Of a stretch of DNA of 64,000 nt, positions 47,801-60,329 are shown in pieces. Source of the DNA: Chaunax sp. Z400 (Eukaryota; Chordata; Actinopteri; Lophiiformes; Chaunacidae). Every line of letters begins with the position of its first letter. The stretch's first letter is position 1. Location of the stretch: positions 6,026,685 through 6,090,684 of the forward strand of contig CM075193.1 of assembly GCA_037577475.1 (NCBI GenBank), in the 5' to 3' direction. The position numbers and the translations under genes are program-made. Under the pieces are notes generated by a model that saw nothing but the letters and a program-made list of their open reading frames with translations, did no database searches and was not told the origin of the DNA.

Positions 47801-50800
47801 GCTATACAGTATAGAGCAATACATTTTGTATTAGACACCGCTGCATAGTGCAATATGTTGCCATTAGTGAAAGCTGAGCAATATGCTGTTTTGCAGATAT
47901 GGGAAACAACCCTCCATTATTGTATTGTTTTGGTAAAATATCCTATCTAGTCTTTAAAATCTTCTCAGCTCGACAAATATTAAAATGGTTGGTCTAAAAT
48001 GCATCAGGATTGTCTGAGAAAAAACCCCCATTTCTGTGAGAATAGAGAGATAAAGGATTGAGAGAGGGTAATGAGCTCATGACTCCGAGAAGAGGAGAGA
48101 AGAAGCTGTTTCTGGGTTTCACAGTCAGTGACCAGGCACGCAGGGCCGCATAGATGTAAGGAGCTACTGTCTCAAAGGCAGCTTGGTAAATGAACCATGA
48201 CAATAGCCTTTGCCAAACACCGCGACAGAGTGGAAGTGTGTCATGTGGCATGACTCAGGCTGAGGGAACAGGGATTTATCACAGTTATACCAAACTGTAT
48301 TCTCTTATGATCGTGTCACCATAGCACTGCCTGAAAGAAACCTACACAGTTCCATATTTTAGAACAGTGATGGATGATAAATACCTGGTACAATATCGAG
48401 CCACATTTTTTTCTTTTCTGTGTCTTGTACTCTATGTTATTATCCTACAATTTGCATCTGAATTATGCTGAAATATTTGCACGGTTTTTAGATGTTGGAC
48501 TGGGATTTAATCAAAAGCAAATAAAACCAAAGCACCGTTTAGTGTGCAAAATTCAAAAGCCGTCTCTGCTATGACAAGCCCACATATGAGCAAAGCTGCT
48601 TTAACGATCTAAAAAAAACCTCAAACAGAGGCCTTAATTGTAATGTTTATAGTCAAATATTTAAATGCGATAACAGGCAACCATGCGCCATGCAAATGTA
48701 ATCATAATCATGACTTATGGTCACAAATTGCTGGTTAATTTTGTTTGCTGGACCCCAGCAGAAGGCACTGCTCAACTGATGTGGTACTAGCTCTGTATTA
48801 CTTGGAAAAATAGAATTTAATAGGTTATATTAAAGGAGAGGAGAGGATGTATACAGTATATAAGTGTGTATAATGTATGTATACGTTCTGTTTTTCCGAG
48901 TAATATACCTGTATAACACTCAATATTTTGAAGTAGCTGTAATATGTGTAACTGATGAGGCTTGCATTAGCATGATATTGTCTTGGAATGAGAAGTATCT
49001 GTCACCTTGCAGCAGGAAGAGCAATAGATACAGTCTGTGTTGTTTTTTTTGGACAGACTTTATTGCGATAACAGAGAGCAGGTTGAGTTAATAACGTGGG
49101 GCACAGTAGAGACTGGTTTGTCTCTCTTCAAATTGTTATTCATAAATTATATGAAATCACAGGGAGCAGTTCTGCATGAAAGGAGAGAGTGTAATTCAGT
49201 CAGAGGAGAGAAAACACACAGGCAGGATAGCTGTCTGCATCTGATAATCATCCTGCTTCTCTTTCTCCTCATTAATTACATGTGCTCAGGTACTTCACTC
49301 CAAATGCAATTCACTTCTAATTGGGAGTTCAAAGCTTTTCTCTCTGTCTCTATGCGTCCATTTGTTTTTTGATCAGTTTTAATGGTTTTATTTGTGTGTT
49401 GTTATTGCAAAAGCAGTAAAGTAGAACATACAGGGAAAGAGAGGGTGAGTGATGCAACACTAAAACCGTGCACCTGAGACCTATAAGCATGGCACTATTT
49501 ATTCTTACCACACCATGTGGAAAGTTAGCTTACTTGTATGTTCGAACTTGCGTCATTAGCCCATGGCATCTGCTGTATATATAACATAATACACAGATCC
49601 ATGGAGATAACTAGAAAGGAACTCAGAGAGCTTTTACCTCTACTAAAGCTGTGCCATGCCCCGCAAACACATTTGACTTATAATAAAACACATAAAAGAT
49701 AAGGATTGTTGTATCATTGAGTTTTATTTCTTATATATTAATTTGAATATGTATAAATCAAGAACAGTATTATGAAAGGAAGAGAAGTAACCAAAACATC
49801 AAATATGAAGACAGGGTAAGACACGAAAGAGGAATAAAGACAAAATCTGATAATTGTGAGGTAATTAGAGAAACATATTCATATATTATCAGTTTAAATG
49901 CAAAAACTGTTTGCATTATTATTTTGTGGTTTAGAAATGCCCTATGTCACAATGTTTAAGGAAATGAAAAACATTTCCTGGATCTGTCTCATATCACCTT
50001 TTCCTGCAAAAAGGAGAGAACATTTCGAGATATTCTGCAAACTAACCAATGAACAAAGGTGATGAAATCATAACCTCCACGGTGAAGGTGACTTTAGCAT
50101 TTTAAGTTCCAGTACAGAAAATGCAGACATTACTGCTGAAATAAATTCACAGAACTTACAAAAGAAATCTTGCTGGCTGAAGGTGCTTCTGTGGGAGTTT
50201 ATTGAATGATGGTGGTGGTTTCTGTTAACATTTCAAGTTGCTTTTAGTGCCTTCATTCACTTTTGATGTTTTCAGTATTTCTTTACACATATGTGTGAAG
50301 ACTTCTAACATTTTCACCACAATGTCACTAGGGTCTGGGAAAAGGCAGGTAGACAAAAGGACGAATGGAAAATATAGTACTAGTTCAAACCAGACCAGGA
50401 GGAAATGACCATTTATGGCCATACAGGAAGAATATTCAGAAAACACTTTGCTTTGTGAACAACAAGAAGGATCTTGTTTTAAGAATTAACACATATAGTT
50501 AACCTTAGTTGTACATTAAGTGCAGGGTGAGGTAGTGGAGGGTGCTGACAACGAGTCATGATATGGTCACACATGCACAAAATCCACATTTCTGCTTCAA
50601 ACTGAGTTCAAGTTTGCTGAACTTTGATGCAAATTTCATCTTGGCCGTTGATGGACAATCTGCAAATTCCTCTTTTGTGTGACTATCACAGATTATGGGT
50701 GTGACCATTCTCTACAGAGGTGAACTCTGCATCAAGCAAAGATACAAATTTTGTCATGTGATTGTCTAATTTTGCACATGTGTGCCCTTAAGCATAGAGT

Positions 50801-53800
50801 GCAGTGTCTGGTTATAATGGCCTCCCTGTACACCTGCATGAAAATGGTTGGACATTAGCTGGTGAATCAGCCAGTGATGGTGAAGCATCAAGCATCTGAT
50901 AACAATTAGCTGAAGGATTATTTTTGAAGGGCTGTAATTTGGTGCATTTCATGCAGTCATATATCAAAATTTGGTCACTTACTTATGTGACAATAAGGCA
51001 TTTTCCCGTTATTGTAATGTATCAAAACTGTGGTTCTGAATATATTTGATATGAGACATTCAGTTTATGGTCCCATAGAGAGTAGCAGCTGGGTGAAATG
51101 GCCATGCAGTCATAGAACAGATATGGAATCACCAGCAAATAGAAGACTCAACAAGAAACTACAACCCTTTATAAATCAGCACAATACTTAACTAGAACAT
51201 CGCACAGGTGAATCAATATATTTCCTCTGGCCATTGTTTAAAATTGGAATCTCGGTCATTTCTTTGCTTTAGGTATTATGAGGCACTGATCAATGACAAG
51301 CTTCTCAGCAAGAAATCCTTGGCTTATCTGTGAGGCCACAGTATCTGATAGAATCATAAGCAAAGAGACAGTAGAGTAGTTCACAGTCACGCTCTGTGTG
51401 TGCATACAGTATGCATGCTGTGTATAAATGCAGTCTGTAAATGCACCCATCTAGAAGTAAAGACTGCTCTACAGTAGCTTTCTAAGAATTTGCATTACAA
51501 TCAGGAAAATAGATAGCAGTGTGAAAGTGTTACAAATCAAACCACGGTTGGTCCCTGATTAAAAAAAAGAGCATGAATATTCCTATTCAGTGTGCCACTG
51601 TCAAAGGCAGAGCTAATTGCTGACATTAATTACTAATTACACTGGTAGCATTAGCACTGATAAGTGTGATGATGATCTGATTAGTCAGGCTGTATTATGC
51701 TTGAGGACCCAGACTGAGATCATGAGTGCACAAAAATAAACCTCTAAATCCCCCCCTTTTTCCCCAATAACAACATCCAATCACTACAGAATATACAGGA
51801 TCAATACAAGCATATACAGCATCAGGTACATTAACCAATGTAACTGCTTTTGTATCCATCCTGAAGCAATGAGTTTGACGGTTTAAAATTATGGAGAGAT
51901 GTCACAAGACATTTTTGTTTTGATATTTTGGTGAACTCATCATATTTGCTGAACTCAAAACTCTCTGCATGTTAACAACCTCTCCAGCCAGTATCAGTAT
52001 GCTGTGCATCAAAGATGGCAGAGCTGTAGCCTGCAGTTTTGTTTAAAATCAAGCAATTCTGAATTTTCGTAAGGCGCTATATTAACAGGCTTGGCATGGT
52101 TCACCAGGACAGCGGCATAACAGCTTCGTAAAGGGGTGATATTTAACTGAATACAGTGGATTTAGTGTTTTTCTGGAGTAAATGAAAAATATGTCATATG
52201 AAAGTTGGGAAGGCATATGGGGCGTTGTTGTTATTCTGCCTCTGAGCTGGCAGTGGAGGTAATAACAGTAGTATATAGACATCTAAAAGGAAAGAGGAGG
52301 AGAGGCAGAAGGACAGGACAGGACAGGATGGGGGAATTACATTGTGATGACTTATTATGTGTTTGACCCCCAACTGGGAGATTTACAAAGTAGCTAGAAG
52401 CAGTTAGCAGCTAACTCAAATAATCTACTCAAAATGTCTGCAAATTGAGGAGACAGAGCAACGTCTGTGAGCTTATTTTCTGAGCAGATTCAATCAGCAC
52501 AGTAAATAACTGTTGTTATGTTATTCCATTCCTAGAAAGCACTGTAAATGTAAATGCCACACCAGTGCTGACACTGCTGTATTACACATCGTGCCTCTTT
52601 TGTTTGCAAAACACCAACATGCTATGTAAAATCATACAATAGGGTGGCTTTTTGCATTTGGTTCAGTGTAAATAAACAAGGGTAGGATAGAGACGGGTCT
52701 TTGTAGTAGGACTATAGTGTGATATCTGTGTGAAAAGGGCTTATAATACACTATCCTGCTTTTTTCCCCACCTTGTATATATACATGCCTACCATCTCTG
52801 CCAACACCAGTAAAAGAAAGAGATGAGGTTTAAGTACATATGATGGTTTATTACATCAGATGATATGCGATAATAAGTCTGCCAGTAAGTCTTTGGTGCT
52901 TGCTCAGGGAGCAAGATACAGTATATATCCCCCCTTTGGAGTCCAGACACTGGTGGTGGTGGCTGATGACCTGGTGAAGATGATGAATGATTTTGAAGTT
53001 GGTGAATCTGTGACGACCGGGTGGTGGAGGTGGAGGGCATGCAAAACAGCAGCATGAACGAGCTAGAGGTAGGGTAACCGACATCATTAGTCGTGGATGC
53101 CAACGATTGTGAGAGGTAGAATGTGTCTCTTTCCCGTTCGGAGACTAGTTGACACTAATTGAATGGACTGACACAATTCTATCTCAAGAGATGGTTCAAC
53201 ATTTTATGGAATAATTCTAAAAAGGATGAAAATGAGCTCCTGTCCTCTTTGTACCATCTTCAAGTACAACTTTATTTTCCGTGTTTTAAGACATGACTTT
53301 TTTGAGATTCACATTTAGCGATGGAGCGCTCAGCGAAGGAGTATGTTATCACATTGCATTATACAACAGTATAAAACTTTACACCCCCTGAGGTGGACCG
53401 GTGCGTAACAATGCTACCCACATACTGACATAACTCTGTATAGAAAACACAAATGAGGGATGTTTTCCAATAAATCCTGACCCAAAGTGTAATGAGCAGA
53501 GATGATCAATAAAGCTTGGAGCTCAGGGTGCAATGGAGCAATGTAGAATGATGAGTCATGCTGTCTCAGAGTCTACCCTAAACCATGAACAGCACATTCA
53601 CCCGTGCACTTGGAGAACTCTGAAACAACTCAGTTAATTTTGATTTATTGAAGTAGGAACTATTTTAGAGTTTTGCCATGTGCCCAAATTTGCAGTGACT
53701 CAGTCTGCACTGCAGAGAAAGAAAAAGATCTAATGAGGGGTCAAAAAGAAATTTTAAATATTAAAATTACATGAAAAGAATAGGGATGAAAAGGAGAGCC

Positions 53801-54415
53801 TCTTCATGTAGCTCTAGTATTTTTTCTTTATAAAAAAAAAGAAGTCAGCATGGAAGCAATTGGAAAGAACAAAGTAGAGACGATATGTTTTCTGTCCTTC
53901 ACGTGTCTATAGTCCTGTACCGACGCTCAGGTCTGGACCCTCCTGACCAGAGTGAATCATCTAAACGATGCATGGTGTGATGCTGTGAAGTGAAACTGTA
54001 TCGATAAACATAATAGACTCTCTACGAGCTGAAAAGTCCAATGGCTGCTAGAAAGCTTTGAAGGTGAGTCAGACCTCCTCGCCCGCCGCCAGTTTCAGCC
54101 TCGTTTCCGTTTTGTTTTGTTCTTATTAGCACGCTGGCAAAGACTGCAGGTACATCACTCCACTGCATGAAAGGAACAGATCAAGACCTCCACTGTGGAC
54201 TCAGGTGTGCGTTTGTGCGCGCCCATGTACATGTGCATTTATCTTAGTCATAAATAGCTAAAAGGCTGCCTTGTTAACTTGCAAGAATTGATGATTTCCA
54301 TAACTCGCATTCTGCGGAGTCAGGTTCCAGATTGTGACCTAGAAAGGCAGCAGAGAAGTTTTTTGGGTCAGAAGCTTTTTCCAGGACGCTCCTCTCCCCC
54401 CTTCTCTCTCTCCTC

Positions 54416-54418
<3 letters not shown>

Positions 54419-54499
<81 letters not shown>
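54419..54499. repeat. (CA)40 microsatellite
   Basis: Uninterrupted CA dinucleotides, about 80 bases, roughly 1 kb upstream of plpp4. Confidence 0.98.
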
Positions 54500-54502
<3 letters not shown>

Positions 54503-54767
54503 GCTCATCTGGATTGACAGGTAATGCAAGAGGTGCCAGTTTTAGGGGGCATCAAATATTCATGTGTCTACGAAATGCTGGACAGATTTCCTGCCTCCCC
54601 AGGTGTTTCTGCTGCCTGAGCTGCTTCATCACTGTCTGACTCTGCGGACCCTGAAGTGATTCTTTAAAGTGGAATGATTGGGAAAAGGAACAAGGCTCCA
54701 TTTATGGCACAGTAATATAATATCGTAAGTCAGGCTGAGACTAATAGGCCTAACTGTTGAGTTTTTG

Positions 54768-54783
54768 TGATGACGTTGCATCA
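54768..54783. promoter_or_regulatory. palindromic ATF/C-EBP-like site upstream of plpp4
   Basis: TGATGACGTTGCATCA is a near-perfect palindrome with TGATG/CATCA arms. It combines a CRE half (TGACG) with a C/EBP half (TTGCATCA), the type of composite site bound by ATF4-C/EBP heterodimers. It lies about 750 bp upstream of the plpp4 start codon. Function is inferred from the motif only. Confidence 0.35.
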
Positions 54784-54869
54784 TGAACGCCCCAGACTGT
54801 CACAGGAGAATTCCTCTGCTTAGTCACATTTACTGAACGCTTCATTATTTATGAGTGGATATTCAGGAG

Positions 54870-54877
54870 TGACGTCA
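54870..54877. promoter_or_regulatory. consensus cAMP response element upstream of plpp4
   Basis: The full palindromic CRE TGACGTCA is present about 650 bp upstream of the plpp4 ATG and about 100 bp from the ATF/C-EBP-like palindrome. Eight-base matches occur by chance, but two CREB/ATF-type palindromes so close together near a promoter are worth noting. Confidence 0.35.
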
Positions 54878-54999
54878 CTTGACTTCATTGACAAGAAGGA
54901 ATTCTGTTCATCACGGAATAAAATTACGGAACAGGAACAGAGGTTTCATCTGACCTGCTGTGAAGTGATGCTTCTGGGGATCTGATTCTCCAAAAAAAG

Positions 55000-55034
55000 A
55001 GAGCACGAGAGGGAGAGAGACGGAGGGAGGGAGG

Positions 55035-55076
<42 letters not shown>

Positions 55077-55095
55077 GAGAGAAAGAGAGTGAGAG
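55000..55095. repeat. GA/GGGA low-complexity tract upstream of plpp4
   Basis: Purine-only run (GAGGGAGG type, then GA dinucleotides, 55035-55092), ending about 430 bases before the ATG. Such purine tracts can bind GAGA-type factors or form triplexes, but this is not shown here. Confidence 0.9.
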
Positions 55096-55229
55096 ACCAA
55101 TTCTGACTCCCCACACTCTCGGCGTACTGACTACTTCGGTGTCTCCCATCACTTTCACTCTTCTACACCCCTCAGTGTTTCCCCTCATCTACCATCTACT
55201 CCCCAAACAACCAGTTTAAGTGACTGATG

Positions 55230-55523
55230 GAGTGAACGAGGAAGAGTTTCACTCGATCGAAGCTGTCATTAACAGAGTTATAATAAAGAAAATCGCCAGA
55301 GGGGACTGAAACAGACGGAGACCTGCTGAGACGGGCGAAGGCGAGGAGGAGAGAGACAAGGGGGGGAAGTCTTCTTCAGGTGGCCGACTCACGATGGAGG
55401 CGCACGGCATGCCTAATTAGTCTGGAAGCGCTCGCCTTATTACGGTGGATTACAAAGTGAACAACCGTCAGAACTGCGCGGGGCTGTCTGTTTTCATTTC
55501 ATTTGTCGGATTGTTTCACAATC
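55230..55523 (+). promoter_or_regulatory. plpp4: plpp4 5' UTR and promoter region
   Basis: The 300 bases before the plpp4 ATG have many CG dinucleotides (for example around 55320-55345, 55395-55440 and 55475-55482), unlike the AT-rich surroundings, and CpGs continue past the donor to about 55830. This looks like the unmethylated promoter of a vertebrate gene. No TATA box is evident, so dispersed initiation is likely. A GA-rich low-complexity tract lies just upstream (55000-55095). The exact transcription start cannot be placed from sequence alone. Confidence 0.55.
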
Positions 55524-55612
55524 ATGAACGGGTCGACCCCAGACCGCAGGAAAAAGACGCGAGAACTGGCTTTGGAGATTGGCATCCGAGTTCTGCTTTT
55601 CGGAGTTTTTGT
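55524..55612 (+). CDS. plpp4: phospholipid phosphatase 4, first coding exon
   Basis: The ATG at 55524 opens 29 codons plus two bases, up to a strong GTAAGT donor starting at 55613. The peptide is MNGSTPDRRKKTRELALEIG followed by IRVLLFGVF. From REL onward it matches the start of mammalian PLPP4/PPAPDC1A (MRELAIEIGVRALLFGVFVFTEF), the first membrane helix of this six-helix lipid phosphatase. The mammalian initiator Met is a Thr here, so translation must begin upstream. An in-frame TGA at 55458 and no other in-frame ATG before 55524 fix the start. Known role: PLPP4 dephosphorylates lysophosphatidate, phosphatidate and diacylglycerol pyrophosphate in membranes. The catalytic motifs are encoded by later exons, not in this window. 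PLPP5 begins similarly, but the RELA.EIG.R.LLFGVF order fits PLPP4 better. Confidence 0.85.
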
Positions 55613-56840
55613 GTAAGTAATGCGTCAATCAGCCGAGTACCTCTGCTCTGTGGCAAACGTAGCCTGGCATCAGCTGGCGATGACATCTGGTGTCATGTAA
55701 CGTTATCCGGCATCTTTTCACGCTGACACGTGAACTGCTGTAATAAGGTTCGTTTGCCGCGGTGTGGTGCTGGACGGACAGGTCCGTGTGTGGAGCCGCA
55801 GCTCACGGTCAGATTAACTATACTGTAGACAGAAGCTGCCCTAACAGGTTGCATGACGTTGCAAAAACAAGTTGAATTGTCCTTTAAGGTGTCACCATTC
55901 TTTTCTGGCAGCAAGGGAAATAAGTGATTTTTAGAGGTATTTATAGAAGCAGTTTCTAAGTGGACAAAGAAGCTGCCTCTGTGTCTATCTGTTGGAATGA
56001 AGTCTTACATGCATAAAACAAATAGCCGGTGATATCAGGGAAACTGAACCTGTGGTAGCCTATAGCCATGTGACACTTTGCCAGTAGGTTGCATCCGACA
56101 GGTGCAGCCTTCACTAACAAATATGAATTATTAATTATTTGTCTAGCCTGTGGATATCATGCCTTGTTTGCGTCATGATTGTGTTATTCATTGATTTGCT
56201 TCAATTGATTTGAAAAAAGCCCCAGGTCCTGTTATTTTGTTGTGGCTTCAATTCCATCTCTAGAAAAAAAAAAAGGTCAAAAATTAGCTCCCCTGATAGT
56301 AACACAGCAAATCACTGCAATTGTCATTAATATCTGTCCCTGGGCTATGTGGTCCAGCTCTATGTGCACCCAGCCAAGTCCAGCACGATGCTGTCATGAA
56401 AAACCTCAACTGGAAGGATCAATCCAAAGAATTAAACATGCCAGTGAAGATGTGGCTCACTGTTACACTTAAGCCTGATGTAATGCTTTTAATGTGTGAG
56501 CTCATATCTGTGGCTGGCCTGTTATTGTGTCAGTGCTCAAGGCCACTTAAAAACAATTTCACACAATATCATCATCAACATCTAAGTGCGGTTTTCTACC
56601 ACTATAGAGCATCAGGCACAAAGTCCTTGATCGCTGGAATGAACTGAGTTTTAATCCCATATTCTCTCTTCACCACACATCAAACAAGCAAAGGCAAACA
56701 TAAAATGCATTTATAACGAGGTCCTGTCTGCAAACTTCATCTGCCTTTTTTAGCTTAATTTGCAGCCCACAAACTGACTATAACACGTTAAACTACAGTA
56801 GAATGGCACAGAGCGCATGCCTATGGTGGCCCTGAAATGC

Positions 56841-57000
56841 AAATCACAACGACAAATAGGAAAACACAACAACAAGTCAAAGAACTCAACGGCAAATTGC
56901 AAATCAAATTAACAAATGAGAAAACATGGCAACAAATCAGAAATCTCGACGGCAAAACAGAAACCACAACCTCGAAGCAGAAAACGCAAGATTAACTTCC
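56841..57000. repeat. 20-bp degenerate minisatellite, about 8 units
   Basis: Consecutive 20-base units begin at 56841 and follow the pattern AAAnCaCAACggCAAAtCAG. Phase is kept exactly for 160 bases with 25-50 percent divergence between units. It is bounded by 'ctatggtggccctgaaatgc' on the left and 'cttccactggaaaatgac' on the right. Confidence 0.9.
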
Positions 57001-57119
57001 ACTGGAAAATGACAAAGATCTGATTGGACATGACCGTCTTTTTTAACAGGGAGGAAATCTGCTATACACCTTTGCTGTTTTCCTTTGTCAGACAAAAGAA
57101 AACAGCAAAGGAACCAGGG

Positions 57120-57280
57120 CAAGGTATCCATTCCTGGATCCGTCCCTTTATCTGGATATGCTCCAAAATGTCATTGGATCTTTCCTCACCCATGCAGCGG
57201 CCTTCCACCAAGATTCCTGGAAATCAGTCCTGTAGTTTTTACGTAATCTTGCTGACAAACAAACCAATGCAGCTTTATGG
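57120..57280 (+). repeat. partial copy of the ACCTCCGCCA-type repeat
   Basis: 'ttcctggatccgtccctttatctggat' and 'cagtcctgtagtttttacgtaatcttgctgacaaacaaacc' match the centre and ACAAAC region of the copy at 31790-32033. Ends not preserved. Confidence 0.55.
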
Positions 57281-59131
57281 CCCTAGTTGTTTCTGTAGAG
57301 TAGCCAAAAGAAGGCAACCTTGCCATGAAAACATGTTTATATTCATTAGATTACTATTTTTTGCTTGATTTATTTAATAAAGATCCATGCGTTCTCCCTG
57401 AGAAATTAACAAAAATGACCCTTCCACCAAATTTCATTCATTTGTTGAGTTATGCTTAAATAATAGTGACCATTCAGCAGCACAGACATGCAACATCAAA
57501 TCCTTAAACACACACATCCTCTTCATGCCTTTACTGTATCACACATCAGCTTTAGGAGACGTTTTGGACCATGTGGCCCGTTTAGATTGGATAAAGATAC
57601 ATATTGGTGTAACAAGGAGCCAAGCGGGCCTCATTCCATACTAGTCAAGTTTTATTTCATTAAAATTTGAAAGGTAGCAGACATGACAATGATATTATTG
57701 TGCTCAATGCTTAAGACTGAGAGTCTTTATTTTTTAAGAACAAAATTCAGTTCCATATTCTGAAAGCAGGCAGAGTGTTTCATCAAATACATTTCTTTGG
57801 TACCAACCGTAATTGTTGTGTTGAACTTTTATTTTGCTTGCCTCTGGGCCTTTGGAGCAGCAGGTCTCTGTTCTTGTCTCACCTTGAGGCCAGAGATGAA
57901 GCAGGATAATTGGGCTCAACAGGAATCTGTTACTTTCTTCACTGGAGGTGTAAAGAACTGTTTTTAATTCCTGCCTGTCTGCTGTCTGTTTCATGTTGGG
58001 AAGAAAATAGGCAACCATATCCGTGTATGTTTACCAGTACGATTCAGCAGTTATGTATTCCGTTAAAATTGTCTCCCACTGGATGTTCATTTTACTGCTT
58101 TCATGCCTCTGCAGCATAGTATTGAATTTCACTGGAAGAAAAATGAGCTGATTTTCTCATTGCTGCTGTTCATATTTCTTCATGATTGTGAACATGTACC
58201 AATGGATGCTGGGAAATGAATGAATGAATTTTTCAGTTTGGGCTCATAAACAACTATGAATGCATAAGACAGATGCCTTTAATCAGAGAATACACATGCA
58301 ACTTCTGTCATTGTTTGCCTATACATACTGTATATATAACACCATAATACATAAGACTACTCTCTGTGCATGGTCAGTGTCACACACACTGTTTCGGTTT
58401 TTCTCCACCACACAGTAAACTACATTTCTTTGGTCTCAGATGTTTGTTTCTATTTTGGGCACATTTTAACACAAGAACATTGAATTTGCTGCATTATTTC
58501 CATTCAAACACTGTTAAAGATGACCTCCCTATTATTGATATTGTGATATTATTGATATCCCTATTGGGATATTGTGGCTTTTTCTTTTTCTTCTTTTTTT
58601 TTTTTTTTTTTGCTTTGCAAGCTGCTTATCTATTTCAGGCCTCAGGAGGTGTGCTGACCTTAGGGATAGTGAGGTGTTAGGTAGACCCCATGCCAACAAA
58701 CTACTAAAGCCATGCAGTTGTCTGCTTGGTTAGTACCCAGGAGTCACACATCTTGCAAGTGTATGTAAAACAAAAAGTTCAATCTAAATGGAAATCAATT
58801 TTTGACATTTAGAAAGTGGGAAAAACAAAAACTGAAAATTGGATAAGAAAATGAAAATGCTCTTTTTTCTAGGGTCAGTCACTCAACATAGAAAGAGAGG
58901 ATAATGAGATTGGTGCTATTTCACTTTTCATCTAATTTGGAGCAAAACCAGCAAAATCTTAGACAAATACCAGTGAGTCATTTCTTCCATGAGTGTTTGT
59001 GGTGTAGAGTTCAATCAATCAGCTCAGAGTTAAAGCTTCTATGTGTTTGTTCCTCTGCTCATAATTGGCCAGTAATTATCATAATACTGTCTCAAAGGAG
59101 AATAGGAAGCACAACGAGAAGGCAAACTAGA

Positions 59132-59175
59132 AGGGCTCTCAGTAGAGCGCATACCTCCACTAAGGAGGTATGTGC
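59132..59175 (+). repeat. collapsed copy of the ACCTCCGCCA-type repeat
   Basis: GGGCTCTCAGTAGAGCGCAT, ACCTCCACTAAGGAGGTATG: the left end (GCTCAGAGAGCGCAAACCTCCGCC in the 31.8 kb copy) is joined almost directly to the right end (CTTGGCGGAGGTAA), leaving a perfect small hairpin. Confidence 0.6.
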
Positions 59176-60329
59176 TTAATTAAATTAAACCTTAATCCAA
59201 ATTCCTACAAGACATATACTATTAAAATGGCAGCCATCAGGAATCTGTTAAAATAGGTTAGAAAACAACATGGATCCATGGATCTCTTTACGCTAAAAGT
59301 CAACGGTTCCGTTTTGTAACGTCTACAAAACAGTAACAGATGTAACTTTATAAAAGTCTATTCAGGGACATCAACTTCGTACCTGAGATGTGAAGTTTTT
59401 AAAAGGATTTTCAGTTTATGCCAAATTTAAATCGCGACAATGGTGGATTCTGAATAATAGAGGGCTGTGAAGCAACGATGGAATAATGGAGGACAGATGG
59501 ATGTAAAAATGACAGAAGACAAATTATGTAAAGTAAGGATGGACAGTGAACGGACAGTATGGAGCTATTTGTGATAGCACGGGGATAGAGGAGAAGAGAC
59601 AGAGAAGGCAGAAAGGTTTGGCTCAGCGATCTCTGCAGGTGTTGTGGCAGAAATAACTGTGATGCCAATGAAACCAGAGGAAGCTGACTAATCACCAAAA
59701 CCAGGAATTCCCTGACAGCACAGCCTCACGGCTCTAAGCTACTCTGGCATCTCATTCCCACAGTCAGTTCATCAGCTCACTATACTTACTGTTCCTGCTG
59801 TCATCTATCAAACCTCATCTCTTTATCTCTCCATGACCTTCAGACCTCTCAGATGATCTCCCTGTGTCCTTTTCACAAATACCTCATAAAGGGATATACC
59901 ACTGTTTTGAAGAGATTGTCCTGTGGGTCAGTGTGTACCTTAGATGATTAAAATGTACTGTACAGTACAATACTGCACTGTAGGCACAAAAATGATATAA
60001 AAAGCATAAAAGTGAAATAGTTCAGCAGCGATAGGATGATTGTAAATCCTCACAAAGTCATCAGAGATGCCATGTATCAGGTTTGAGATGGTGCATCGCC
60101 TCCCTCAGCCACGGACTCCGGGTCAGTGGAAGAGGAGTCGTCCAGTTGGGAGGGATAAATATCCCTGTTGACAAATTGACAATTTTTCTTTCTTTTTTTC
60201 CCTTTGATTTTGAGTTCAGTTCCATAATTTTGTATTAATGTTCTTTCATACTATGCCAAATAGCTATTACATGACCCTTCTGAAAAAAACTAAAGAACAG
60301 ATTAGGATATTACCAGAATGATTGTGCTA

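Larger units (their letters stand above)
43391..54750. other. interval between the 5' ends of cdh23 and plpp4
   Basis: Divergent intergenic region. Apart from the Tc1/mariner copy (43940-45112), a possible LINE scrap (47400-47800), a repeat scrap near 50060, a (CA)n tract (54419-54499) and AT-rich stretches such as 48630-48740 and 51600-51700, nothing gene-like is seen. Open frames in 45.8-49.4 kb lack codon bias, splice context or recognisable motifs. Confidence 0.6.

Noticed and set aside
55445..55726. 93-codon frame overlapping plpp4 exon 1
   Set aside because: Does not start with ATG, runs through the splice donor into the intron, and is out of frame with the recognisable PLPP4 sequence.
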